64,000 bases of DNA, taken from NCBI RefSeq assembly GCF_028867935.1, contig NZ_JAPQNS010000001.1, positions 682,001-746,000 on the forward strand, in the 5' to 3' direction. The notes beneath the pieces were generated by a model. That model did not search any database and was not told the DNA's origin. It saw nothing but the letters and a program-made list of their open reading frames with translations. The position numbers and the translations under genes are program-made. Of this stretch, positions 27,908-36,320 are shown piece by piece (position 1 is the first letter of the stretch; each line of letters begins with the position of its first letter). Source of the DNA: Flavobacterium sp. SUN052. GTDB lineage: Bacteria; Bacteroidota; Bacteroidia; Flavobacteriales; Flavobacteriaceae.

Positions 27908-28618
27908 TCACAGCGTTATCGCTTCGTCTTTTTCCTCGTAGAACAGGTAATTCAGGTAATCGCAATAGGGTTTTATTAACTGGCAACCCTTGGTGAGCTC
28001 ATCAACAAAGTTCGGTTTAAGCACGTCTTTGTCGGTGTAGCGGTGCATAAAAAACAACTGCTTACGCCGAAGCAGGTCAATATTCGGATGATCGGCGGTG
28101 TATCCTTTGGGGGCTGTTTTCATGCTTTCGCCCCATATTTCGGGGAAATAAGCCCGAAAATCAGGCGCTTCGATAATGTCGGTCAGCGACTCCACATTAT
28201 AGTCAATTTCCTGACGAAACTTTGCCAAGTGTTCGGGTGTGGGCTGCCACATACCCGCGCCAAGAAACGTTTCGTTTCCGGGTTGAACGTGAATATAATA
28301 GTCAATTCGGCCCGAGTGCCGCCCGCCGGGGCCGATGGCCGCTGCGAGATTTTGCTTATAAGGGGCCTTGTCTTTCGAGAAACGAATGTCGCGATTGATC
28401 CGAAAAATGCAGTCTTTTGGATCGGTATTGGGCAATGCATCAAAAGCACTCACGTTTTTTAAGACCTGTCCTACAAACGCCGTAAACTCGGCTTTGGCTG
28501 TTTCGTAGCGTTTGCGGTTGGTCTGGAACCATTCGCGGTTGTTATTTTGCGCCAGGTCGCGCATAAAGTCGAGCGTGGGAGCCGTTAGGGCGGCTTTAGT
28601 TACGGTTTTAGTAGCCAT
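27908..28618 (-). CDS. DUF2461 (TIGR02453) family protein
   Basis: This 236-residue cytoplasmic protein belongs to a widespread bacterial family of unknown function. Typical segments are NNNREWFQTNRKRYETAK, IFRINRDIRFSKDKAPYKQN and YYIHVQPGNETFLGAGMWQP. I chose ATG 28618 (MATKTVTKAAL) rather than 28657, because a perfect Bacteroidota -7 element TAACTTTG (28624-28631) lies 5 bases upstream, making the message leaderless at this start. The RidA-like gene follows in the same direction. Confidence 0.9.
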   Translation of the reverse strand: MATKTVTKAALTAPTLDFMRDLAQNNNREWFQTNRKRYETAKAEFTAFVGQVLKNVSAFDALPNTDPKDCIFRINRDIRFSKDKAPYKQNLAAAIGPGGRHSGRIDYYIHVQPGNETFLGAGMWQPTPEHLAKFRQEIDYNVESLTDIIEAPDFRAYFPEIWGESMKTAPKGYTADHPNIDLLRRKQLFFMHRYTDKDVLKPNFVDELTKGCQLIKPYCDYLNYLFYEEKDEAITL

Positions 28619-28623
28619 ACGTC

Positions 28624-28631
28624 CAAAGTTA
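28624..28631 (-). promoter_or_regulatory. -7 promoter element of the DUF2461 gene
   Basis: Read on the minus strand this is TAACTTTG, a perfect match to the Bacteroidota -7 consensus TAnnTTTG. Five bases separate it from the ATG, so the transcription start would fall at or next to the start codon. The -33 element is weak. Confidence 0.55.
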
Positions 28632-28716
28632 CGGCATTTTTTAACCGATGAGAACACCTACGCTAGGATACGTGGGGTAGGTATAGATTTTAATAATCAA
28701 TTTGCTGTTGTACAGA

Positions 28717-28732
28717 ACAATTGCCTGGATGG
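28717..28732 (+). promoter_or_regulatory. Upstream motif shared with the gene at 42521 (copy 1)
   Basis: ACAATTGCCTGG followed by ATGG begins 50 bases upstream of the TPR-protein start. The same 12 bases, then one extra G, then ATGG, begin 51 bases upstream of the start at 42521. Both are followed by a -7-like element ending four bases before the ATG. This suggests a common activator or repressor site. Confidence 0.4.
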
Positions 28733-28754
28733 GCCAAGTCTGTCACAAGTTATG

Positions 28755-28762
28755 TAGTTTTA
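28755..28762 (+). promoter_or_regulatory. -7-like element of the TPR gene
   Basis: TAGTTTTA differs from TAnnTTTG only in the last base and lies four bases before the ATG at 28767, the same geometry as at 42509. It implies a leaderless message. Confidence 0.4.
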
Positions 28763-28766
28763 TCGC

Positions 28767-31139
28767 ATGAAGGAAAGTTGTTTGGTGAGGGTGCTTATAA
28801 GTCTGGTAGTTTTTTATTTCTTGCCTGGGATAGCTCAAACGAAGGGCCAGCCTCCAGCAAGCCAGTCTCGTATGTCTCCGGCACTTATTGCTCCAGACCA
28901 ACCCGTTTCTTTATCCCAAACTAACGCACGCTCTTCAACATCATCTGCAAAAGACCCACTGCCACGTCTGAATAATTCGGCTATTACCCTGAGCCAGGGT
29001 AACAAAAATGGGTCGGCACTGTCGCTGCTGGAGCGGGTTCGGCAGGCGCGGCCGTCGGACACTGTTGCTTACAATCGGGCGCTTGTGCTGATCAAACTAA
29101 AGCGGTTTGACGAGGCAGCCGTTGAAATGACCAAACTGACCTCGTTTGGTCATGCCCAACTAAACCTGGCTGCACTGCAAGGCCGGTCAGGTAAATGGGA
29201 AACGGCTCTTAAAATGCTCCAATCGGCCCCGGCAACGGCAGAGTGGGCCGACGAAAAGGCGGTCAATACGGCGCTGGTTCTTTATCAGCTCGGTAATTAT
29301 GACGAAGCCGCCACCGCACTCAGTGGGGCGAGTGCTGGTTCAACCGCCCAGCTTTTGCAGGGTGATATTGCTCTGGCCCAGGGGCGGTTTGCCGGCGCGT
29401 TAAACGTGTATAAGTCACTGCAAAATGATGAAACATACGGTCGCATTATACCCGTCAGAATTGGGAATGCGTTGCTGGGACAGCGTCAATTTTCGGAAGC
29501 CGCCCAACAATTTGAAACCTATTTAGCAAGTGGAGACCGTTCAGCGTATGCATCTGCCCGATTGGGGCTGGCCAATGCGCTCTATGGGCAGCGTGAATAT
29601 GGTAAGGCAATGGTCGAGTACCGGGCTGCTGTTCAACTAATGCCTAAATCGGCTGCGGCCCGAACGGGACTGGCCAATACATTCGCTAGTAACCACGATT
29701 ACCGAAGTGCCCGAACCAATTACGAAACGGCCTTGAAGCAGCAGCCAGACAATCTAAATGCTACTCTTGGTCTTGGGGTAGTTGCTTACCGACAGAACCA
29801 GTTTGATGAGTCTGCTGACCATTTCTCAAAGATTGACGAGCTGCTTGAACCAACAAATCCTGATCATGCCGATGCGTTTCTGCATCAGGGCTTGATGGCG
29901 CTCAGTAGCAGCCGCTACGATACGGCCCGGCGAGCACTGGAGGTGGCCACGCGGCTACGGCCTGGCGATCCTTCGGCCTTTTCGGGGATGAGCGAAGTAT
30001 TCCGGCGACAAGATCTATATGGGCAGGCTTTGGACATGCTCCAGCAGTCGATCACCAAAACAGCCAACCATCACTGGCCGGGAGCTACAGCGCCAACGCC
30101 CGAAATGACGTCAAAAACGCGGGCCCGGATGCTAGCTAACCAGGGGAGCTTGCTACTCAAGCTGAATATGCTGGACAAGGCGTATCCGATATTCAAAGAG
30201 GCTTTAAAAGATGATCCACGCAATATCAACGCCCTCAATGGATTAGCGGTGAGTCTGTTGGAAACTGATCAGCTCGAAAAGGCTAGTAGCCTGTACGACA
30301 GCATTCTGAGTAGGGGCAACCACAAGGCTTTTCTGCACAATAACCGGGGAATCGTGCGGGCCTACGCGGCAATGCAGCTAGACAAGAAAAAGCAACCGGA
30401 GCAGGCCCGTCAACTGTATTTGAAGGCGAAAACTGACTACGAAAAAGCGCAGGAAATTGATACCACTCGCCGATTTTATCAGAACAACCTCGGCAACGTG
30501 CTGAAGAATCTTGAACAATATGAGGAGGCTATAAAAAGCTATCAGGCGTATTTGAGCAAGAGCGCAATCAACAACATGGGGGTTCTGTATGCAGCCAGCG
30601 GCAAGCCCGACTTTTCTCGGTATTACCTCAATCTGGCCATCGAATTAGACTCCACGAACCTGATTTACCACTACAACCGAGTAAAGCTGTACCGTCAGGC
30701 CTTTGCTGATTCGCTTGCTCGCAAACCCAATTTGCTGGCAGCAGAACGCAGGCTACCCACAAACTCGATCAGTGCCAAGTATAGCCGGGATGGGTATATT
30801 AATATCTACCTGTACGATTACGATTTCGACGCGTACGATTACCCCGCCGACCATCATTTTCCTGTCAAGCCCGAAAAACCTCAGGCTCCCGATTTGTTGC
30901 CTGTTGATGATTTTGTAGCCATGCCCGACCCTGAACCGACAGTTCCCGTTGCTACACTTCCAGTTGTTGTTGCCCGAGCGCCGGGCACGCCACCCGTTAA
31001 TACTGCATCGATTACTGGTTCAACTCCACCAGCGCCTGTAGCAGCTCCTTCTGTTCAGTACAAGCGTGCCCGAATGCCCAAACCCGCCCGGCCCCGTCGG
31101 TCATCGCGCTGGGGCAGCACGCGTTGCCCGACGTTTTAA
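28767..31139 (+). CDS. Secreted tetratricopeptide-repeat protein
   Basis: This 790-residue protein has a signal peptide (about 1-24, FYFLPGIAQT) and about ten or more TPR units between roughly residues 60 and 640, for example AYNRALVLIKLKRFDEAAVE, ASARLGLANALYGQREYGKA and FLHQGLMALSSSRYDTARRA. TPR arrays bind proteins or peptides, so this is probably a periplasmic scaffold. The tail is unusual: an acidic tyrosine-rich patch (YDYDFDAYDYPADHH), a proline-rich spacer, and a very basic end (KRARMPKPARPRRSSR). The gene stands alone; the next plus-strand gene is 234 bp away. I cannot name a pathway. Confidence 0.88.
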   Translation: MKESCLVRVLISLVVFYFLPGIAQTKGQPPASQSRMSPALIAPDQPVSLSQTNARSSTSSAKDPLPRLNNSAITLSQGNKNGSALSLLERVRQARPSDTVAYNRALVLIKLKRFDEAAVEMTKLTSFGHAQLNLAALQGRSGKWETALKMLQSAPATAEWADEKAVNTALVLYQLGNYDEAATALSGASAGSTAQLLQGDIALAQGRFAGALNVYKSLQNDETYGRIIPVRIGNALLGQRQFSEAAQQFETYLASGDRSAYASARLGLANALYGQREYGKAMVEYRAAVQLMPKSAAARTGLANTFASNHDYRSARTNYETALKQQPDNLNATLGLGVVAYRQNQFDESADHFSKIDELLEPTNPDHADAFLHQGLMALSSSRYDTARRALEVATRLRPGDPSAFSGMSEVFRRQDLYGQALDMLQQSITKTANHHWPGATAPTPEMTSKTRARMLANQGSLLLKLNMLDKAYPIFKEALKDDPRNINALNGLAVSLLETDQLEKASSLYDSILSRGNHKAFLHNNRGIVRAYAAMQLDKKKQPEQARQLYLKAKTDYEKAQEIDTTRRFYQNNLGNVLKNLEQYEEAIKSYQAYLSKSAINNMGVLYAASGKPDFSRYYLNLAIELDSTNLIYHYNRVKLYRQAFADSLARKPNLLAAERRLPTNSISAKYSRDGYINIYLYDYDFDAYDYPADHHFPVKPEKPQAPDLLPVDDFVAMPDPEPTVPVATLPVVVARAPGTPPVNTASITGSTPPAPVAAPSVQYKRARMPKPARPRRSSRWGSTRCPTF

Positions 31140-31373
31140 GGGAATTTTTACCATTTCTGATTCCTGACAAGTGGACCTTTCTGACTTGCTTCAAATACGG
31201 GTGCCCTCTAAACTGGATATTAAAATGGGCATGATCTAACTTAGTGTACTATGAAAACCAGAAGGTAGCGACCGCAGCTAAATTAGGCATATATGCAGGT
31301 TCAAAATGGCACTTAAGTTTTGTCCAGAATTTTGTCGCAAGTCAAAACCTAGCTTACATAAATTGGTCAACCG

Positions 31374-31721
31374 ATGACAGACCTAACAACTTTTGAGCGA
31401 GTAAAATCTTTCACCATAGAATTTACAGGTGCAAAACCTGCTAAAGTTACCCTGGGTACCACCCTCGAACAGGACTTAGGCATTACGGGAGATGATGGAG
31501 AGGATTTTATGTGGGCCTTTTTCAATGAGTTTGACGTTGACTACACGGGCTTTGTTCTGACAAAATACTTTGTCCAAGAAGGATTTGATCCAATTGGAAT
31601 ATCGCTGTTGATTCGGAAGGTATTTACCAACTTACCTCCGTTGACTTCTCCGATTCATGATATAACAATCGTCGATTTAGTCAAGTCGGTTCATGAAAAC
31701 CGGTGGATCGATCCTGTTTGA
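31374..31721 (+). CDS. DUF1493-family small protein
   Basis: This 115-residue protein matches the DUF1493 family, small cytoplasmic proteins with an acyl-carrier-protein-like helical layout. Evidence is the opening VKSFTIEFTGAKPAKVTLGT, then LEQDLGITGDDGEDFMWAFF, NEFDVDYTGFVLTKYF and the end TIVDLVKSVHENRW. There is no DSL-type serine for a phosphopantetheine arm in the D-x-x-x-x-G-D-D-G region. It has no operon partner. The 152-base gap after it, before the convergent thioredoxin gene, holds no clear terminator. Confidence 0.8.
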   Translation: MTDLTTFERVKSFTIEFTGAKPAKVTLGTTLEQDLGITGDDGEDFMWAFFNEFDVDYTGFVLTKYFVQEGFDPIGISLLIRKVFTNLPPLTSPIHDITIVDLVKSVHENRWIDPV

Positions 31722-31876
31722 TCTGGTGTGTATGATGGTTTCCTTAGCCTGGAGCTCATACTCTTTCCCTAAACCCGTATCATTAGCTACCACTATTTGC
31801 AAATACATACATCATATATAGTGTCCACGATAAACTAATTGTTGAAGCTTTTCTAGTCGCATTCCACTCCTGCTAC

Positions 31877-32566
31877 TCACTTGTCCGCAGCCGTCAGCAA
31901 ATTGTCAATGGCAGCTTTTGCTGTGTGATACGGAGCTAATTTATCCGTTCCATTACTCGCAAATCCAATCCAGGCTTGACTGATAACACCTCGCTGATCG
32001 ACTATGTAAGTGGTGGGATAACCCATAATAGAAAAGGAATTAGCCAGGCTTTGGGCTTCAGGGATAATTTTAAAATCGAACCGGTTCTGCTCAAAAAAAG
32101 AAGGCTTTAAGTTGGCTAATCGGTCAGGAGTAAAGCCAAGAAAGAGAACATTCTTCCCCTTGTATTCTTCGACGAGCTTATTGAAAGCAGGAAATTCCCC
32201 CCGGCATAGAGCACAGCTCATGAACCAAAAATTTACTACCAGAATTTTGCCCGCTAAAGAAGTCGTATCAAACGATTCGCCGTTCAGGGTTTTAAAAGCA
32301 GAGAGGGGCGCTTTCTGGCCTTTCACGCATGTTGCCCAAGCCTGATGGCTCTGCTGCATTTTTTGATAAGTAGGGTCGAAAATCGTAACAAGCGAAGGTT
32401 GATTTAACGACTTAGTAGCGCTGGCAGATTCTCTGGCTTTTTGTATGGGTTCAGTGCATAGCTTCAGCTTGTTATTCTGGGCGTATAAAGCCGAACTTCC
32501 AGGATAAAGCAAATAAACTAAAGTAAATGCGGCTACAAGCGAAGAAAAGGACAATGAAAGGCGCAT
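31877..32566 (-). CDS. TlpA-like thiol-disulfide oxidoreductase
   Basis: This 229-residue exported thioredoxin-fold protein has a signal peptide (about 1-30, ending ALYAQ). The thioredoxin domain (about 88-225) carries the redox pair C118-A-L-C121 in NFWFMSCALCRGEFPAF and the cis-proline loop in MGYPTTYIVDQRG. TlpA/ResA-type proteins reduce disulfides in periplasmic proteins. The Ala-Leu dipeptide between the cysteines differs from the common EP or PP of TlpA. It is divergent from the M13 peptidase gene. Confidence 0.9.
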   Translation of the reverse strand: MRLSLSFSSLVAAFTLVYLLYPGSSALYAQNNKLKLCTEPIQKARESASATKSLNQPSLVTIFDPTYQKMQQSHQAWATCVKGQKAPLSAFKTLNGESFDTTSLAGKILVVNFWFMSCALCRGEFPAFNKLVEEYKGKNVLFLGFTPDRLANLKPSFFEQNRFDFKIIPEAQSLANSFSIMGYPTTYIVDQRGVISQAWIGFASNGTDKLAPYHTAKAAIDNLLTAADK

Positions 32567-32766
32567 GGAATAGGAGTTTTGAGTGAACGTCTATTCCGGT
32601 AACGAAGCAATCGAACAATGCTTTTGGAGCAACCAGTCGTAGTAACTATAAATTTAGTAAGCGGTTAGAAACTATAGGTGGTAAACTGATGGACTCGACA
32701 AACCACGTTACTGGTTGGCTATTTGTCGTTCAAGCTTTATGTTAGTAATCATCCGCGCTTATTGAC

Positions 32767-32774
32767 TAGCTTTG
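32767..32774 (+). promoter_or_regulatory. -7 promoter element of the M13 peptidase gene
   Basis: TAGCTTTG is a perfect match to TAnnTTTG, placed 41 bases before the ATG at 32816, in a 249-base divergent gap. No good -33 TTTG is found at the usual distance. The rest of the gap holds nothing else recognisable. Confidence 0.4.
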
Positions 32775-32815
32775 GTCGTGCGCTGTACATTGACTAATAC
32801 CTATACACTACAACA

Positions 32816-34840
32816 ATGAAAAGACTGGTATACTTCTCGCTGGCACTTATGTTGGCAGGTGCCTGCAAGCAAAACGCTATGATGACGACAACGCCAAAAC
32901 GAGTCGTCGTAACGGGAATTGATGCTTCCAAAAAACCCGGAGATGATTTTTTTGCCTACGCCAACAGTATTTGGTACGATACAGCCCGCATACCGCCCAG
33001 TCAAACTGGCGTAGGGGCGTATTCGTTTATGAATTTTCCGCAGCGTATCCGGTTACAGGGAATTCTGGACAGCGTTTCGGCCAGGAATAACCCGGCGGGA
33101 AGCATTGAGCAAAAGGTGGGTGATTTTTATGCCTCAGGTATGGACACTCTCGCCATTGATAAACGTGGTTATGAACCTATTAAGCCCATGCTTGCCCGCA
33201 TCGATGCCCTGCGCGACGTCCCTGCGATGTTGACCCTAGTGACCGAAGAACAAAAAGTTGGGGACAGGTCTATCATTGGCTTCTACGTTGGCCCCGATAA
33301 CAAGCAGAGCTCGATCAATATTGCTCAGTTTAATCAAACCGGCATTGGCTTGCCCGAACGAGATTATTACTTCAAAACTGATTCGTCGACCCTCACGATT
33401 CAGAAAGCCTACCGGGACTATCTTACCCGACTGTTTGAACTGACCGGGACGGATGCTACCTCAGCTGCGAAAAGTGCCGCCGTTGCCTACGACATTGAGA
33501 AACAGTTGGCAACCGCCCATCGAACCAATGTTGAACGTAGGGATGTAAAGGCAAACTACAATAAACTGGCCGTAGCTGATTTGTCGAAAAAACACCCTAC
33601 CCTTGACTGGACTACCCTGTTAACCAACCTGGGCGTAAAGGCTGACTCCGTCAACGTAGCACAACCGGGGTACTATGACAAGCTGAACACAATGCTGACA
33701 TCCGTTTCCATCGATGATTGGAAAGTCTATCTGAAAGCTCACGCCCTGACCAACTATGCCAATTACCTGAGCCAACCGTTTGCGGATGCGACGTTTGTGT
33801 ATTCTAAAATTCTGACCGGACAGGCGGTTAAAAAATCACGGGCGGAGGAAATGACGCAGGCGGTTGATGGTTCGCTGGGTGAGGCACTGGCGCAGTTATA
33901 CGTGAAAAAATACTTCCCGGAAGATGCCAAAAAACGGATGACTGTTCTGGTCGCTAACCTCAAAAAAGCCTTTGAAGCCCGGATCATTAAACTGGATTGG
34001 ATGAGTGATTCGACCAAGACCAAGGCACGCGAAAAACTGTATGCTTTCACTGAGAAAATCGGCTATCCTGATAAATGGAGAGATTACTCGAAAGTGGATG
34101 TAAAACGAAACACATACTTTGAGAATCGGCTGTCGGCCAACAAAAACGATTATGTCCAAAGCCTGGCTAAAGTTGGGCAGCGGGTCGACCGAACAGAATG
34201 GCGCACCACGCCACCAACGGTAACGGCGTATAACAATCCTCCGCTCAACGAAATTGTATTCCCGGCGGGCATCTTACAACCTCCTTATTTCGATGTAAAC
34301 GCCGACGATGCGCTCAACTACGGCGGCATCGGCATGGTGATTGGTCACGAAATAACGCACTCGTTCGATGATCAGGGAGCCCAATTCGATAAAGTGGGTA
34401 ACGTGACCAACTGGTGGACTAAAACAGATTACGCCAAATTCAAAACGAGAACCCAGCAGGTAATTGATCAGTACAACCGGTTTACCGTGCTTGACTCAGT
34501 GCACGTAAAAGGGGCCTTAACCGTAGGCGAAAACACCGCCGACATTGCTGGGGTGGCCATTGCTTACGATGCCTTTAAGTTGACTGAGCAGGGCAAAAGT
34601 GCTACGAAGCTGGATGGCTTTACACCCGATCAACGGTTTTTCATCTCAATAGCCCGGATCTGGCGGGTTAAAACTCGGGACGCCTATATGGGCATGTATG
34701 TCAACACGAATCCGCACTCACCGGCCAAGTGGCGCGTGAACGGACCATTGATGAACTTCACACCTTTTTACAACGCCTTTAATGTGCAACCGGGCGACAA
34801 AATGTATAAGCCCGAAAAGGACCGGATAACCGTTTGGTAG
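32816..34840 (+). CDS. M13-family zinc metallopeptidase (neprilysin/PepO type), lipoprotein
   Basis: This 674-residue endopeptidase cleaves short peptides. The signal peptide ends in the lipobox LAGAC with C17 lipidated, so the enzyme is membrane-anchored. The zinc site is H511-E-I-T-H515 with the third ligand E572 in ENTADIAG (ExxxD ending D576). The substrate-binding segment reads VTAYNNPPLNEIVFPAGI, and the C-terminus ends in VW as in neprilysin. Length and N-terminal domain (KPGDDFFAYANSIWYDT) match the family. A GH28 gene follows 41 bp downstream. Confidence 0.96.
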   Translation: MKRLVYFSLALMLAGACKQNAMMTTTPKRVVVTGIDASKKPGDDFFAYANSIWYDTARIPPSQTGVGAYSFMNFPQRIRLQGILDSVSARNNPAGSIEQKVGDFYASGMDTLAIDKRGYEPIKPMLARIDALRDVPAMLTLVTEEQKVGDRSIIGFYVGPDNKQSSINIAQFNQTGIGLPERDYYFKTDSSTLTIQKAYRDYLTRLFELTGTDATSAAKSAAVAYDIEKQLATAHRTNVERRDVKANYNKLAVADLSKKHPTLDWTTLLTNLGVKADSVNVAQPGYYDKLNTMLTSVSIDDWKVYLKAHALTNYANYLSQPFADATFVYSKILTGQAVKKSRAEEMTQAVDGSLGEALAQLYVKKYFPEDAKKRMTVLVANLKKAFEARIIKLDWMSDSTKTKAREKLYAFTEKIGYPDKWRDYSKVDVKRNTYFENRLSANKNDYVQSLAKVGQRVDRTEWRTTPPTVTAYNNPPLNEIVFPAGILQPPYFDVNADDALNYGGIGMVIGHEITHSFDDQGAQFDKVGNVTNWWTKTDYAKFKTRTQQVIDQYNRFTVLDSVHVKGALTVGENTADIAGVAIAYDAFKLTEQGKSATKLDGFTPDQRFFISIARIWRVKTRDAYMGMYVNTNPHSPAKWRVNGPLMNFTPFYNAFNVQPGDKMYKPEKDRITVW

Positions 34841-34881
34841 GGTTCTGGCAACCTAAAGCTAACAGACAGAACGTCGTTAAA

Positions 34882-36210
34882 ATGAAAAAAATATTCCTTG
34901 CCCTTATTGGTACGATTGCGATTAGCACCCAGATCATTGCTCAAAACGGCACGAAAGCCTCGTTTCCCGATGGCAGTCCGATCAGTAGCTGGTTTACAAC
35001 AGCCAAAAAAGTAAGCCTTGCCCAACTAGGTAAGGCTTACGTGATTACTGACTTTGGCGCAAAACAAGACAGTACGCTTGTGCAGACCGACGCTATCCAG
35101 AAGGCCATTGATGTTGCCGCTCAGAAGGGTGGGGGCGTAGTGGTCATCCCTAAAGGGACGTTTATGAGCGGGGCTTTATTTTTCAAGCCTAAAACCCATC
35201 TGTATGTGGCCGAAGGGGCCGCCTTGAAAGGGTCTAACAACATTGCGCATTACCCCAAAATGCCATCAAGGATGGAAGGCCAGAGTTTGGATTATTTTTC
35301 TGCACTGGTCAATGCGTATCGGGTCGATGGGTTTACGATTTCGGGGAAGGGCACCATTGACGGTAATGGGTTGCGTTTCTGGGAAGCCTTTTGGGCTCGG
35401 CGCAAGGAAAATCCTAACTGTACGAATCTGGAGGTTTCCCGACCCCGTCTGGTGTTTATCTGGCAATGCAACAACGTGCAGGTTCAGGATGTAAAGCTGC
35501 ACAATGCGGGTTTCTGGACCAGTCACTACTATCAGTGCCAAAACATAAAAGTGTTGGATCTGCATATTTTTTCGCCTTACAAACCCGTGAAAGCGCCCAG
35601 CACAGATGCCATTGATATTGATGCCTGTACCAACGTGCTGATTAAAGGATGTTACATGTCGGTTAATGATGATGCGATTGCCCTAAAGGGTGGTAAAGGC
35701 CCCTGGGCCGACCGGGTTCCCAACAACGGAGCTAACACCAACATCATCATCGAGGATTGTGAATTTGGTTTCTGCCATTCGGCGCTTACCTGCGGCAGCG
35801 AAGCTATTCACAACCGGAATATTCTAATGCGGAACTGTCACGTAAGCGAGGCTAGCCGGGTGTTATGGCTGAAGATGCGGCCCGATACACCACAATTGTA
35901 TGAATACATCGCACTTGAAAACATTAAGGGCCAGGCGCATAGTCTGTTGTATGTGAAGCCCTGGACGCAGTTTTTCGATTTGCAGGGTCGCCCGGATGTA
36001 CCCCTTTCGTACTCCGATCATGTGAGTCTGAAAAACATTGAGCTTACCTGCGATACGTTCTTCGACGTAGCTATTTCTGAACACGACAAACTCTCCAATT
36101 TTGCGTTTGAAAACCTGGTGGTGGAAAGTAAAAACGCAGGTATCGACAAAACAATAGTCAACGGGTTTACGCTCAAAAATGTGAAGGTCAATCAGAAAAC
36201 CGTGGAGTGA
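34882..36210 (+). CDS. Glycoside hydrolase family 28 protein (polygalacturonase-like)
   Basis: This 442-residue secreted beta-helix enzyme starts at ATG 34882 (MKKIFLALIGTIAIS), with a signal peptide ending near IIAQNG. The pectate-lyase-like N-terminal part reads VITDFGAKQDSTLVQTDAIQ. Catalytic candidates are D242 in STDAIDID and D263-D264 in SVNDDAIALKGG. The NTD motif of classical polygalacturonases is STD here, GHG is replaced by CHSALTCGSE, and the RIK region is RVLWLKMRP. It therefore belongs to a divergent GH28 subgroup, perhaps an exo-acting or rhamnogalacturonan-type enzyme. It is not inside a SusC/SusD locus. Confidence 0.9.
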   Translation: MKKIFLALIGTIAISTQIIAQNGTKASFPDGSPISSWFTTAKKVSLAQLGKAYVITDFGAKQDSTLVQTDAIQKAIDVAAQKGGGVVVIPKGTFMSGALFFKPKTHLYVAEGAALKGSNNIAHYPKMPSRMEGQSLDYFSALVNAYRVDGFTISGKGTIDGNGLRFWEAFWARRKENPNCTNLEVSRPRLVFIWQCNNVQVQDVKLHNAGFWTSHYYQCQNIKVLDLHIFSPYKPVKAPSTDAIDIDACTNVLIKGCYMSVNDDAIALKGGKGPWADRVPNNGANTNIIIEDCEFGFCHSALTCGSEAIHNRNILMRNCHVSEASRVLWLKMRPDTPQLYEYIALENIKGQAHSLLYVKPWTQFFDLQGRPDVPLSYSDHVSLKNIELTCDTFFDVAISEHDKLSNFAFENLVVESKNAGIDKTIVNGFTLKNVKVNQKTVE

Positions 36211-36320
36211 TCAGACGTAAGATAAGTTAGTTGTATATTTGATTAGAAAACGCGTAACTTTTCAAGTGATAATGGAAGCACCGTTGTGCCTACATTGACA
36301 AGCCCATAACTGAAGCCAGC

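Noticed and set aside
31722..31876. A terminator between the convergent DUF1493 and thioredoxin genes
   Set aside because: No inverted repeat of useful length was visible in this stretch.
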